The notes below the pieces were generated by a model that was not told the origin of the DNA, ran no database searches, and saw only the letters and a list, made by a program, of their open reading frames with translations. The position numbers were made by a program, and so were the translations under genes. From Roseomonas sp. HF4 (GTDB taxonomy: Bacteria > Pseudomonadota > Alphaproteobacteria > Acetobacterales > Acetobacteraceae): a stretch of 64,000 nt of DNA. How positions within the stretch are numbered: the stretch's first letter is position 1; the number at the start of each line of letters is the position of its first letter. The stretch lies in the NCBI RefSeq assembly GCF_005222755.1, contig NZ_STGD01000010.1:148853-212852 (forward strand). The letters run 5' to 3'. Shown in pieces: positions 46,616 through 55,344 of the stretch.

Positions 46616-46750
46616 CCCGGGACCCCTCCTGTTTCGGCCGTGCAGTAAACCCCGGCCGGCCATCCCGCGCCAGCATCGCGGCCCAGCCCTTGGCGCGGAG
46701 TGTGAGCGATTTCACATGAGGGACCGAGAAGGGACATCATCGCAACCACC

Positions 46751-47461
46751 ATGAGCCGCCCCCCCGCCCGCACCGGTCCCGGCACCGACGTCGCCACCTT
46801 CCTCGACAAGGTCGCGCGCATGCCCGCCGTGCGACCGGCACGGGGGAAGCCGGGGCGGCTCGTGTTCTGCGTGGATGCCACGGCGTCGCGCCAGCCGGCC
46901 TGGGACCGCGCCTGCGCCCTGACCGGCGAGATGTTCCTCGCGACCCGCGACCTCGGCGGGCTGGCTGTTTCGCTGGCGTATTGGCGGGGCTTCATGGAAT
47001 TCGCCGCCACACCCTTCCTGACCGACGGCGCGGAACTGGCGCGGCGGATGTCGACCGTCACCTGCCTCGGCGGGCAGACGCAGATCCTGCGCGCGCTGCG
47101 CCACACCCTCGCCGAGACACGGCGCGACAAGGTGGGCGCGCTGGTGCTGGTGGGGGACGCGGTGGAGGAGGATGTCGACGCCGCCTGCCACGCGGCCGGG
47201 GAGCTCGGCCTGTTCGGCACGCCGGTCTTCTGCTTCCACGAGGGCGCCAACCCGGTCGCGGGCAACGCCTTCCGGCAGATGGCGAAGGTGTCGGGCGGCG
47301 CCTATGCGCCCTTCGATTCCGCGGCCGCCGGCACGCTGCGCGACCTGCTGCGCGCGGTCGCGGTCTTTGCCGCGGGCGGGCGCCCGGCGCTCGCGGGACT
47401 CAAGGGGCCGGTCGCGGCGCGGATCGCGGGGCAATTGCCGGCGCCGGGGCGCGGCCGATGA
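46751..47461 (+). CDS. VWA-like domain protein
   Basis: 236-residue cytosolic protein with a von Willebrand A-type fold: RLVFCVDATASRQPAW, where the MIDAS motif DxSxS is DATAS, then TCLGGQTQILRALRHTL and KVGALVLVGDAVEEDVD. No signal peptide. It overlaps the J-domain gene by four bases (ATGA at 47458-47461), so the two form a coupled pair, a recurring alphaproteobacterial arrangement. The function is unknown, possibly a chaperone-linked assembly factor. Confidence 0.75.
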   Translation: MSRPPARTGPGTDVATFLDKVARMPAVRPARGKPGRLVFCVDATASRQPAWDRACALTGEMFLATRDLGGLAVSLAYWRGFMEFAATPFLTDGAELARRMSTVTCLGGQTQILRALRHTLAETRRDKVGALVLVGDAVEEDVDAACHAAGELGLFGTPVFCFHEGANPVAGNAFRQMAKVSGGAYAPFDSAAAGTLRDLLRAVAVFAAGGRPALAGLKGPVAARIAGQLPAPGRGR

Positions 47462-48147
47462 CCTGGCTCGCGCTCGGCGCCGGGGCGCTGCTGGTGCTGG
47501 GTCTGCTGGCGCGTGGCTTCGCCAACGCGCCGGTGGCGCGCGTGAAGATGGCGCTGGCCTGGGTGGTGGGCGGCATCGGGGCCGTGCTGCTCACGGCGCT
47601 GCTGCTCAGCGGGCGGGGGTTCCAGGCGCTCTGGACGCTGGCCTTCCTGGCGCCGCTGCTGCTGCAGGCCTGGCGGTCCTGGCGCAGCGCGCGCACCTTC
47701 GCCCGCGGCGGCCAGGCGAGCCCGGGGCAGGAAAGCCGCGTCGAGACCGCGATGCTCGAGATGGTGCTGCACCACGACAGCGGCCGCATGACCGGCAGCG
47801 TCCGGCGTGGCCGCCATGCCGGGGCGGACCTCGGGGACCTCGATCTGCCGGCGCTGCGCGACCTGCTGGCGGAATGCGCGGCGGAGGACCCGGAGAGCGT
47901 GCCGCTGCTCGAAGCCTGGCTCGACCGCAGCCACCCGGACTGGCGGGAGGGCGCCGCGCCGGCGGCGGACGGGCCGCTGACGCGCGCCGAGGCGTTCGAG
48001 ATCCTGGGCCTGGCGGAGGGAGCGAGCGCGGCCGAGATCCGCGCAGCGCATCGCCGCCTGATGCGCACGGCGCATCCCGACCAGGGCGGCAGCGCCTGGC
48101 TGGCGGCACGGCTGAACGCGGCGCGGGACCTGCTGCTCAACGCCTGA
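47458..48147 (+). CDS. Membrane-anchored J-domain (DnaJ-like) protein
   Basis: 229-residue protein with two N-terminal hydrophobic segments (LALGAGALLVLGLLARGF and VVGGIGAVLLTALLLS) and a C-terminal J domain: LTRAEAFEILGLAEGASAAEIRAAHRRLMRTAHPDQGG. The HPD motif and adjacent helices are intact and would stimulate an Hsp70 (DnaK). The Tim14/Pam18-like topology, with the J domain at the C-terminus, suggests action at the membrane. It is translationally coupled to the VWA gene. Confidence 0.85.
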   Translation: MTWLALGAGALLVLGLLARGFANAPVARVKMALAWVVGGIGAVLLTALLLSGRGFQALWTLAFLAPLLLQAWRSWRSARTFARGGQASPGQESRVETAMLEMVLHHDSGRMTGSVRRGRHAGADLGDLDLPALRDLLAECAAEDPESVPLLEAWLDRSHPDWREGAAPAADGPLTRAEAFEILGLAEGASAAEIRAAHRRLMRTAHPDQGGSAWLAARLNAARDLLLNA

Positions 48148-48164
48148 CGCCGGGCGCCGCGCCG

Positions 48165-48255
48165 CCGCGCGGCCTGGCATCGCGGCACAGGCCGCGGCGC
48201 CCGTTCGGGCGCTCGGCCCTGCGGGCCGGAGGTCGAACCTTCGTCCGCCGGTTAT
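48165..48255 (+). repeat. Family C dispersed repeat, copy 1
   Basis: 91-bp segment whose reverse complement recurs at 61008-61098 with about eight mismatches by eye. It contains two consecutive hairpins, GCGCCC-GTTC-GGGCGC and CGGCCC-TGC-GGGCCG. It fills most of the gap between the J-domain gene and the YbaY-META gene. Confidence 0.75.
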
Positions 48256-48410
48256 CGCCGCCCCCAACGCCGTGGAGGTTCGGGTTTCGGCACGGCTGGC
48301 GTGCGGCATGCAGCGCCTGCATCACCATGGCCCGCCGCGCGCATTCGGCGCCATGCGGGGGCGCCCTTCATGCCGGAAAACAGCCCCACGGGGCGTTATG
48401 CTGCGGCGCC

Positions 48411-49151
48411 ATGGACACGCCACGCCGCATCTTCCTGTTCCTAGGCCTTGCCGCGCCCGCCGCGGCCGAGGGCGCCGCCATCACGGGCACCGCGACCTAC
48501 CGGGAACGCATCGCACTCCGCCCCGGCGCGGTGCTGGAGGTGGAACTGCTCGACATCTCCCGCGCCGATGCGCCGTCCGAGCGCATCGCGGCCGCGCGCA
48601 TCCCGGTGACCGGGCAGGTCCCGATCCCCTTTTCCCTGCCTTACGACCCGGCGCGCGTGTCGTCGCGCGGCCGCTATGCGGTGCGCGCGCGCCTGCTGTT
48701 CGGCGACCAGGTCGCCTTCCGCAGCGACGCGGTGCATCCCGTGCTGTCGACGGGCGCGGGCACGACGGCCGAGATCCTGCTCGTCCGCGCGCGGGATGGC
48801 GCGGCGGCGCCGGGCGCGGACCCGGTCGGCCCGCTCTGGCTGGCGGAGGATATCGGCGGCCGCGGCGTTGTGGACCGGCTCCAGACGACGCTCACGCTCG
48901 ATGCCGCCGGCCGCGCCTTCGGCAGCGGCGGCTGCAACCGCTTCACCGGCGGCTACGTGCTGGACGGCGCGAAGCTTCGCTTCCAGCAGATGGCCAGCAC
49001 CCAAATGGCCTGCGTGCCCGCCGCGATGGACCAGGAACGGCGCTTCCACGAGGCGCTCGCCGGCGTGCGCGGATGGCGAACGGAGAACGGCCTCCTGCAC
49101 CTGACGGATGAAGCGGGCGCGACGCTCGCGCGGCTGTCCCGCGCGGGGTGA
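48411..49151 (+). CDS. YbaY-like and META (HslJ) domain protein
   Basis: 246-residue protein with signal-like N-terminus MDTPRRIFLFLGLAAPAAA, a YbaY-type beta-sandwich (ITGTATYRERIALRPGAVLE, VELLDISRADAPSERIA) and a C-terminal META/HslJ domain (FGSGGCNRFTGGYVLDG, MASTQMACVPAAMDQERRFHEAL). META domains are found in heat-shock or virulence-linked outer-membrane proteins. A possible Cys pair occurs in GGCN and MACV. The fusion of both domains is common in this lineage. Export is likely; no clear lipobox Cys was found. Confidence 0.82.
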   Translation: MDTPRRIFLFLGLAAPAAAEGAAITGTATYRERIALRPGAVLEVELLDISRADAPSERIAAARIPVTGQVPIPFSLPYDPARVSSRGRYAVRARLLFGDQVAFRSDAVHPVLSTGAGTTAEILLVRARDGAAAPGADPVGPLWLAEDIGGRGVVDRLQTTLTLDAAGRAFGSGGCNRFTGGYVLDGAKLRFQQMASTQMACVPAAMDQERRFHEALAGVRGWRTENGLLHLTDEAGATLARLSRAG

Positions 49152-49361
49152 GGCGGGTGCCGGCGCGGCCGGCGTTCATGCGAATCGCACGGGTTCCGAC
49201 TTGCGGCACAAAGGGCCGAGGCCGCGACTGCGGCCTGCCCGGCGTCCAAGGGGCAGGAAGGTGAAGCCTTCTTGCTCCAGAAAACAATTATCCAGAGCAG
49301 CTTATGTCCGATCGGATGGAACCGCGCGGCGGTTCCATCCGATCGGACGCTGCTCCAGGTG
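49152..49361. other. Intergenic region with large perfect palindrome
   Basis: 210 bp between convergent genes. The AT-richer segment AAAACAATTATCC (49281-49293) stands out and is followed by the 43-bp palindrome at 49306-49348. The rest is GC-rich and carries CAGGAAGGTGAAGCCTTC-like arms. No gene. Confidence 0.45.
49306..49348. repeat. Perfect 43-bp palindrome (20-bp stem, GCG loop)
   Basis: GTCCGATCGGATGGAACCGC (49306-49325), GCG (49326-49328), then its exact reverse complement (49329-49348). The stem can be extended by AGCAGC/GCTGCT with a TTAT bulge. A related but diverged sequence (GGTGATTCCATCTGCTCGGA) lies at about 56315-56333. It resembles short intergenic palindromic repeats of Acetobacteraceae. 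It may also serve as a bidirectional terminator of the two convergent genes. Confidence 0.75.
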
Positions 49362-49652
49362 TCAGCCCGGCCCGTCGACGATCACGAGGCTGCCGCTGGA
49401 GCTACCCTGCCGCAGCCCGATCACCGCCTGGTAGGCGGGGGAGGCGTACCAGCCCTCCGCCGCCTCGCGGGACGGGAATTCGATGATAACGGTGCGCTGG
49501 TGGGGCCAGTCGCCCTCGAGCACCGTCAGGTGCCCGCCGCGCACCACGAAGGTGCCGCCGAAGGTCGCCAGGGTCGGCATCACCTGCTGGCGGTAGGCAT
49601 CGAACATCGTCTGGTCGTGGATGGTCTCCAGCGCGATCACGTAGGCCTTCAT
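49362..49652 (-). CDS. DUF1330 family protein
   Basis: 96-residue ferredoxin-like protein of the DUF1330 family with MKAYVIALETIHDQTMFDAYRQQ at the start, GTFVVRGGHLTVLEGDWP and TVIIEFPSREAAEGWYASPAYQAVIGLR. It is a paralogue of the protein at 17352-17645. It follows the SDR gene on the same strand with a 54-bp gap, possibly in one operon. Reaction unknown. Confidence 0.85.
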   Translation of the reverse strand: MKAYVIALETIHDQTMFDAYRQQVMPTLATFGGTFVVRGGHLTVLEGDWPHQRTVIIEFPSREAAEGWYASPAYQAVIGLRQGSSSGSLVIVDGPG

Positions 49653-49706
49653 GACGCCCTCCCGGGTTGGACGCCGCGCCCGGCCCCGCGGCCGGGCCGC
49701 GGCGCA

Positions 49707-50480
49707 TCAGGCACGGAACATGCCCCCGCCATCCACGTCCACCACCGTCCCGTTCACGTAGTGCCCGCGCGGGGAAGCGAGGAACACCGCGAGGTCCGCG
49801 ATCTCCGACGCCTCGATCGGGCGGCCGAAGGGCAGGCCGGTCAGCGTCTCGGCCCATCGCTCCTCGTCGCCGAACTTCAGCTTCGCGTTGGTGCGCGCCT
49901 GCGTGACCATGCGGTCGGTCTTGGTCGCCGCCGGATTGATGCCGACGACCTTCACGCCCGAGGTCTGCGCCGCCGCGCCGAGCGCCGATGTGAAGGCGAT
50001 CAGCGCCGCATTGCCCGCGCCGCCGCAGATGTAGCCCGCGCGCGGCGCGCGCCCCGCCATGCCGATGATGTTGACGATGGCGCCCGCACCGCGCGCCTCC
50101 ATCACGGGCAGATAAAGCTGGCACAGATGGACATAGCCCATGACCTTGAGGTCCCAGGCCTGCTTCCAGCGCGCGATCGGGATGTCGGCCAGGCGCCCGG
50201 CGGGAATGGCGCCGGCGTTGTTCACCAGGATGTCGATGTCGGGGAAGGCGGCATGCAGGCGCTCGCGCTCCTCATCCTGGCTGAGGTCGGCGGCCAGCGT
50301 CTCGATGCGCACCTGGTGCTTCGCGCGGACTGCGTCGGCCGCGGCCGCGAGCGTCGCGGCATCGCGCGACGAGAGCACCAGGTCGCAGCCCTCGGCCGCG
50401 AAGGCCTCGGCGCAGGCGAGGCCGATGCCCTTCGAGCCGCCGGTGACCAGCACGCGCTTGCCGGCGATGTTCATGTCCAT
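49707..50480 (-). CDS. Short-chain dehydrogenase/reductase
   Basis: Classical SDR, 257 residues. N-terminal Rossmann motif LVTGGSKGIGLACAEAFA near residue 10, then NNAGAIPAG. The active-site motif is atypical: IIGMAGRAPRAGYICGGAGN has Gly/Ala at the position of the catalytic Ser and G-x-x-G instead of the usual Tyr-x-x-x-Lys neighbourhood (a Tyr precedes ICGG). The PGG/GINPAATKTDRM and DVDGGGMF C-terminus are standard. ATG 50480 (MDMNIAGKRVLVTGG) is chosen. Substrate unknown. Family B repeat copy 2 lies upstream. Confidence 0.88.
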   Translation of the reverse strand: MDMNIAGKRVLVTGGSKGIGLACAEAFAAEGCDLVLSSRDAATLAAAADAVRAKHQVRIETLAADLSQDEERERLHAAFPDIDILVNNAGAIPAGRLADIPIARWKQAWDLKVMGYVHLCQLYLPVMEARGAGAIVNIIGMAGRAPRAGYICGGAGNAALIAFTSALGAAAQTSGVKVVGINPAATKTDRMVTQARTNAKLKFGDEERWAETLTGLPFGRPIEASEIADLAVFLASPRGHYVNGTVVDVDGGGMFRA

Positions 50481-50503
50481 GGACGCGTGTTCTCCGCTGT
50501 TGA

Positions 50504-50688
50504 CGGAGGGGGCCGCGCCCCCTCCGGACCACCCCACCAAAGGCTGAAGGGCCTTTGGGAACCAATACTGGCGCCCCGCCGCCACGTTCGGTGCCGCCCG
50601 CCGGGCCGACACCGAAAACCGGTTCGCAAAGGCCCTTCGGCCTTTGCCGGGGGTGAGGTCCGGAGCGGGGCGGCGCCCCTCTCCGGCG
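50504..50688. repeat. Family B dispersed palindromic element, copy 2
   Basis: About 185 bp: GGAGGGGGCCGCGCCCCCTCC hairpin, CCAAAGGCTGAAGGGCCTTTGG, TACTGGCGCCCC, then GCAAAGGCCCTTCGGCCTTTGC and GGAGCGGGGCGGCGCCCCTCTCC. The order and the CAAAGGC/GCCTTTG arms match copy 1 at 16078-16242. It occupies the gap between the SDR and the TPP enzyme genes. Confidence 0.7.
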
Positions 50689-50691
50689 CCC

Positions 50692-52230
50692 TCAGATCAC
50701 GAGTTCGATCAGGAACGGCCCGGACCGCGCGAAGGACTGCGCCATCAGGTCCCCCACCTGGTCGAGCGTCGTCGCCTGCGCCGCCTCCACGCCCATCGCC
50801 TCGGCCATCTTCACCCAGCCGATGTCCGGGTTGCCGAGGTCGAGCATGTTCATCGCCGTCGGCCCCGGATTGGCGCCGACATTCTGATATTCGCCGAGCA
50901 GGATCTGGTACTTGCGGTTGGACAGGATGACGGTCGTGACCGGCAGCCTCTCCCGTGCCTGGGTCCAGAGCGCCTGCACCGTGTACATCGCGGACCCGTC
51001 CGCCTGCAGGTTGATCACGCGCCGCCCGCCGCCGCCGATCGCGGCACCGGTCGCCAGCGGCAGGCCGCAGCCGATCGCGCCGCCCGTGATCTGCAGCCAG
51101 TCGTGCTTCGGCGCGGCGAAGGTCTCGGGGAAGAAGCCGCGGCCGAAGGAGACGCTCTCGTCGGCGATGATCGCCTCCTCCGGCATCAGGGCGGCGACGG
51201 TACGGGCAAGCCCCTCGGGCGTCGGCGCGCCACGCGCGCGGTCGGGGCGCTTGCCCACGTCGGGCATCGGCACGGCCGGCGCGCCGAGTTCATCGCAGAG
51301 CGCGGCCAGCGCCGCTTCCGCATCCTGCTCGTAGCGCGTCAGGACATGGACTTCCGCGGTCGGCGGGTAGTGCAGCGACGGCATGCCGGGATAGGCGAAG
51401 AAGCCGACCGGCGGGCGTGCGTTCACCACGACCAGGTGCTCGACCCAGGCGAGCGCCTTGATGGCGACATCGGCCGGATAGGGCACGCGCTCCAGCGGCA
51501 GGCGGCCCTGGCCGCGCTCGGTGCGGCCGTTCGATCCCTCGGCCATCAGCCGCGCGCCGGTCGCCTGCGCGGCACGCCAGGCGAAGGCCTGCGCGCCTTC
51601 GCGCAGCGCCTTCCCGCCGAGCAGGATCAGGACGTTCTTCTTCTCCCGCAGGATGCGCGCGACGTTGCGCACGGCGTGCGGGTCGGCCGCCTGCGGCTGC
51701 GGCACCGGCAGCGGCTTCGCGACCACGCCGCCGTCGTCCCAGCAGGTGTCGGACGGCAGGATCATGGTCGCGATCTGCCCCGGGGAGGTCAGCGCCGCCT
51801 GCACGGCGGCGGCGGCATCGGCGCCGACGTCGGTCGCCTTGGTCGAGGTCCGCATCCAGTGCGACACGCCGCGCGCCCAGCCTTCGGTGTCGGCCGTCAG
51901 CGGCGCGTCGAAGGGGCGGTGGTAGGTCGCCTGGTCGCCGACGCAGTTCACGACGCCCGACCGCGCGCGCCGCGCGTTGTGCAGGTTGGCCAGCCCGTTC
52001 GCGAGCCCGGGGCCGCAATGCAGCAGCGTCGCGGCGGGCTTGCCCTGCATGCGCCAGTAGCCGTCGGCCATGCCGGTGACCACGTTCTCCTGCAGGCCGA
52101 GCACGCAGCGCATGCCCGGGATGCGGTCCAGCGCGGCGACGAAGTGCATCTCGCTCGTGCCCGGGTTGGCGAAGCAGACCTCCACCCCGCACCCCAGAAG
52201 TGTGTGGACCAGGCTCTCGGCACCGTTCAC
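50692..52230 (-). CDS. Thiamine-diphosphate enzyme, acetolactate synthase large-subunit/benzoylformate decarboxylase-like
   Basis: 512-residue TPP enzyme of the pyruvate-oxidase superfamily. N-terminal NGAESLVHTLLGCGVEVCFANPGTSE with catalytic Glu in LGLQENVVTGMADGYWR (about residue 57), and the TPP-binding motif LQADGSAMYTVQALWTQA...SNRKY. The GTG start at 52230 follows a TGGAGA ribosome-binding sequence. The enzyme is of the COG0028 group and could be an acetolactate synthase homologue or a decarboxylase. No small regulatory subunit (ilvN) lies beside it. Substrate unknown. Confidence 0.85.
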   Translation of the reverse strand: MNGAESLVHTLLGCGVEVCFANPGTSEMHFVAALDRIPGMRCVLGLQENVVTGMADGYWRMQGKPAATLLHCGPGLANGLANLHNARRARSGVVNCVGDQATYHRPFDAPLTADTEGWARGVSHWMRTSTKATDVGADAAAAVQAALTSPGQIATMILPSDTCWDDGGVVAKPLPVPQPQAADPHAVRNVARILREKKNVLILLGGKALREGAQAFAWRAAQATGARLMAEGSNGRTERGQGRLPLERVPYPADVAIKALAWVEHLVVVNARPPVGFFAYPGMPSLHYPPTAEVHVLTRYEQDAEAALAALCDELGAPAVPMPDVGKRPDRARGAPTPEGLARTVAALMPEEAIIADESVSFGRGFFPETFAAPKHDWLQITGGAIGCGLPLATGAAIGGGGRRVINLQADGSAMYTVQALWTQARERLPVTTVILSNRKYQILLGEYQNVGANPGPTAMNMLDLGNPDIGWVKMAEAMGVEAAQATTLDQVGDLMAQSFARSGPFLIELVI

Positions 52231-52415
52231 TGCGCATCTCCAGACATCGACGATGGGCGCAGCCTGCGCGGGACGGCGCCCGCGGGCAAGGTGGCGCCCG
52301 GGCCGCGCAGCGTTGCGGGGGGCGCAGGCCTGCCGCATCCTGGCGCGCACGGACAGGACGAGGTCGCCGCCATGCCGATGTCCCGGATATCCCGCCACGG
52401 CGGGGCCGCGCGGCC

Positions 52416-52853
52416 ATGACGGCGCTGCGCGTGGCGGCGACGGGCTTCGCCGCCGGTGTGCTTTCGGTGCTGATGTTCCACCAGGGCACCGTGGCGCTGC
52501 TGCACCTCGCGGGCATGTTGCCGAACCCGGCCTTCCCGATGCGCCCGGTCGGCCCCTTCGCCGTGCCGCAGCTCGCCTCCCTGGCCTTCTGGGGCGGCAT
52601 CTGGGGCATCGCGATCGCGGCCATCCTGGCGGCGCGGCCGGCCTGGCCGCCACTGCTGGTGGGGCTGCTGGTCGGCGGCCTCGGCTGCGTGCTGGTCGGC
52701 TTCACCCTGGTCGCGGCACTGCGCGGGCAGCCGCTGATGGCGGGCTACGACCTTAACCGCTGGTGGCGGTCGGCGCTGATCAACGGCGCCTACGGCTGGG
52801 GCGTCGGGCTGCTGCTGCTGGTGGCTCGCCGCGCCGTCCCGGCGCTTCGCTGA
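52416..52853 (+). CDS. Hypothetical four-helix membrane protein
   Basis: 145-residue hydrophobic protein with four or so membrane helices (VAATGFAAGVLSVLMF, LASLAFWGGIWGIAIAA, LLVGLLVGGLGCVLVGF, ALINGAYGWGVGLLLL). ATG 52416 (MTALRVAATG). The conserved-looking polar bits MFHQGTVALLHLAGM and YDLNRWWRSALING may line a membrane cavity. No family assigned. It is divergent from the TPP enzyme gene. Confidence 0.65.
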   Translation: MTALRVAATGFAAGVLSVLMFHQGTVALLHLAGMLPNPAFPMRPVGPFAVPQLASLAFWGGIWGIAIAAILAARPAWPPLLVGLLVGGLGCVLVGFTLVAALRGQPLMAGYDLNRWWRSALINGAYGWGVGLLLLVARRAVPALR

Positions 52854-52954
52854 CGCCGCCATAAATCACCTTGCCGTAATTCGGCCGCCATGTTTGGGAG
52901 TATCCCCGTCGGCCAGCCAGGGGGGCGCGGCCGGGGGATGCAGGGAACACCCGC

Positions 52955-55255
52955 ATGATGTCGCGTCTCACCGCCGCGTTTTTCGCGACGGGGTTCGCCG
53001 CGTTGCTGTGCCAGATCGTCTGGCAGCGCATGCTCGGCATCTTCGCCGGGTCGGACACCATTTCGGCCGCGCTGGTGGTGGGCGCCTTCCTCGCCGGGCT
53101 CGGCCTCGGCTCCATCATCGGGGCGAAGATCGCGGACCGGCTGACCGCGGCGCAGGCGCTGGTGGGCTTCGCACTGGCCGAGGTCGGCGTCGGCATCTTC
53201 GCGCTGGCTTCCAAGGCGTTCCTGTATGACTGGCTCGCTACCGACCTGGCCGGCGTGGTGGATGCGGCGCCGGCGATCTTCGCGCTGTGTTTCGCGGGGC
53301 TGGTGCTGCCGACCACGCTGATGGGCGCATCCCTGCCGCTGCTGGCGCGCGCGGTCGCGACCGACCGGGACAGGATCGCCGAGCGCATCGGCACGCTCTA
53401 CGGCCTGAATACGCTGGGCGCCGGCATCGGCGCGCTGCTCGGCGGCTGGGTGCTGGTCGGGCACATGGGCTTCGTCGGGGCGCTCTGGCTCGCGGCCGGG
53501 CTCGAATTCGCCGCCGCGGCGCTGACGCTGACGCTGCTGCCGGCGCTGCGCGCCGCCCCGCCACCGCCCGCCGCCGAGGCCCGCGCCGCCGATGACGGGC
53601 GCTACGGGGGCCTGCCGCTCTGGTGCCTGCTGGTGTTCCTGTCGGGCTACGTGATCGTGGCGCTCGAGATCGTGTGGGTGCGGATGCTGGGCCAGGTCGG
53701 GCAGTACCACGCCTACCTGTTCCCGACCGTGCTCGGCATCTTCCTGCTGGCGGACGGGCTCGGCATGGCGGTCGCGGCGCGGATGGTGCGCCGGATCGAG
53801 GACCCGCGCCCAGCCTTCTTCATCACGCAGTCGGCCGGCTTCGTGCTGGCCACGACGCTGCTGCTGGCACTCTGGTACGCGCTGCCGCACTGGCCGCTGC
53901 ACGACCTGCTGGCGGTCGACCACAACCGGATGCACGGCGAACGGCTCGCGACCATGCTGGCGCTGACCGCCGTGGTGGTGGCGCCGCCATCGTTCCTGAT
54001 CGGCATGACCTTCCCCTTCGTGCAGCGGGCGGTGCAGCGCGACCTGTCCTCGGTCGGCGCGCGCGTCGGCTGGGTGCAGCTGGCGAACATCGCGGGCAAT
54101 GCGGCGGGGTCGATCCTCACCGGGCTCGTGACCTTCCACCTGCTCGGCACGCCGGGCACGCTGCGCCTGCTGGCCGTGCTGTCGCTGCTGCTGGTGCTGT
54201 TCTGGCTGTGGCGCGCGGGGGGCGGGGCGGGGCTCGCCGCGGGCCTGCGCCGGCGACCGGTCGAGGCCGCCCTGGCCGGAGGCTGCGCCGCGCTGGCGCT
54301 GGTCATCCCGGGCAATGCCGCCTTCTGGACGCGGCTGCATGCCGAACGGCCAGGCCAGATCGCCGCCTGGGCCGAGGACCGCTCCGGCGTCGCCTATTTC
54401 CGGGACGGGAACGCGGCCGACACCCGCGCGGACGGCCCCTTCTTCATCCAGGGCTTCAGCCAGGGGCGCATCCCCTTCCTGCCGATCCACCAGTTCCTCG
54501 GCGCCGTCGGACCGCTGATCCACCCCGACCCGCGGGAGGTGCTGGTCATCGGCGTGGGCAGCGGCGGCACGCCCTGGGCCGCGGGCGTGCGGCCGGAAAG
54601 CCGCGTACGCGCGATCGAACTGGTCGGCCCGGTGCTGACGGCGCTCGAGGAGGTCGGCCGCCGCCATCCGGGAAGCCCCATGGCGCGCATGTTCGAGGAC
54701 CCGCGCTGGCAGCTCGAATACGGAGACGGGCGGCGGACGCTGGCCAAGGAGGACCGGCTCTACGACATCATCGAGGCCGACGCGATCCTGCCGCAGAGCT
54801 CGCATTCCGGCCTGCTCTACAGCGCCGAGTTCCTGGCCCGCGTGCGCGAACGCCTGGCGCCGGGCGGGATGTACATCCAGTGGGCGCCCTCGGGCCGGGT
54901 GGTCGAAACCTTCGTCGCCGCCTTCCCGCACGTGCTGCTGCTGATGCCCGGCGAGGTGCTGGTCGGCTCGAACGATCCGATCCCCTTCGACCCGGAAGGC
55001 CTGGCGCGCGCCTTCGCGGCCGCGCCTACGGTTGCGCACCTGCGCGCGGGCAACCCGGACTACGAGAACTGGCCGGGGTTCTTCGCCCGCCCCGCGCTGA
55101 TGTGGACGCCGGAGACCGAGCGCGGTCCCGCGACGCTGACGGACGTCTTCCCGCGCGACGAGTTCTACATGAACCAGGACGCGTTCACGACCGCGACCTT
55201 CGCGGACCGCATCGCACCGGCCATGGCGCTGCGGCGGGCGCCGCCGGCCCGCTAG
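52955..55255 (+). CDS. Fused MFS-like membrane/spermidine synthase domain protein
   Basis: 766-residue polytopic protein: N-terminal multi-helix (about 12 segments) part beginning MMSRLTAAFFATGFAALLCQ and a C-terminal Rossmann methyltransferase/spermidine-synthase-like domain. The latter shows VLVIGVGSGGTPWAAGV, VRAIELVGPVLTALEEV, YDIIEADAILPQSSHSG and LAPGGMYIQWAPSGRVV. It resembles the fused MFS/SpeE family; the substrate has not been shown. ATG 52955 is followed by a second ATG at 52958. The upstream gap has an AT-rich CATAAATCACCTTGCCGTAATTC segment. Confidence 0.85.
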   Translation: MMSRLTAAFFATGFAALLCQIVWQRMLGIFAGSDTISAALVVGAFLAGLGLGSIIGAKIADRLTAAQALVGFALAEVGVGIFALASKAFLYDWLATDLAGVVDAAPAIFALCFAGLVLPTTLMGASLPLLARAVATDRDRIAERIGTLYGLNTLGAGIGALLGGWVLVGHMGFVGALWLAAGLEFAAAALTLTLLPALRAAPPPPAAEARAADDGRYGGLPLWCLLVFLSGYVIVALEIVWVRMLGQVGQYHAYLFPTVLGIFLLADGLGMAVAARMVRRIEDPRPAFFITQSAGFVLATTLLLALWYALPHWPLHDLLAVDHNRMHGERLATMLALTAVVVAPPSFLIGMTFPFVQRAVQRDLSSVGARVGWVQLANIAGNAAGSILTGLVTFHLLGTPGTLRLLAVLSLLLVLFWLWRAGGGAGLAAGLRRRPVEAALAGGCAALALVIPGNAAFWTRLHAERPGQIAAWAEDRSGVAYFRDGNAADTRADGPFFIQGFSQGRIPFLPIHQFLGAVGPLIHPDPREVLVIGVGSGGTPWAAGVRPESRVRAIELVGPVLTALEEVGRRHPGSPMARMFEDPRWQLEYGDGRRTLAKEDRLYDIIEADAILPQSSHSGLLYSAEFLARVRERLAPGGMYIQWAPSGRVVETFVAAFPHVLLLMPGEVLVGSNDPIPFDPEGLARAFAAAPTVAHLRAGNPDYENWPGFFARPALMWTPETERGPATLTDVFPRDEFYMNQDAFTTATFADRIAPAMALRRAPPAR

Positions 55256-55344
55256 GCGCCGCCCGGCGCGCAGGTGCTCGGGCCGCGCGCAACCGTTTCT
55301 TCACGGTCGTCCTGTTTTCTGGCGCGGGGGACAGGAGACGAACC

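Noticed and set aside
53623..55344. Long in-frame extension upstream of the methyltransferase-like protein
   Set aside because: It runs through the spermidine-synthase-like gene in a different frame and is Arg/Gly/Ala-rich; only the part after 55345 looks like a protein.
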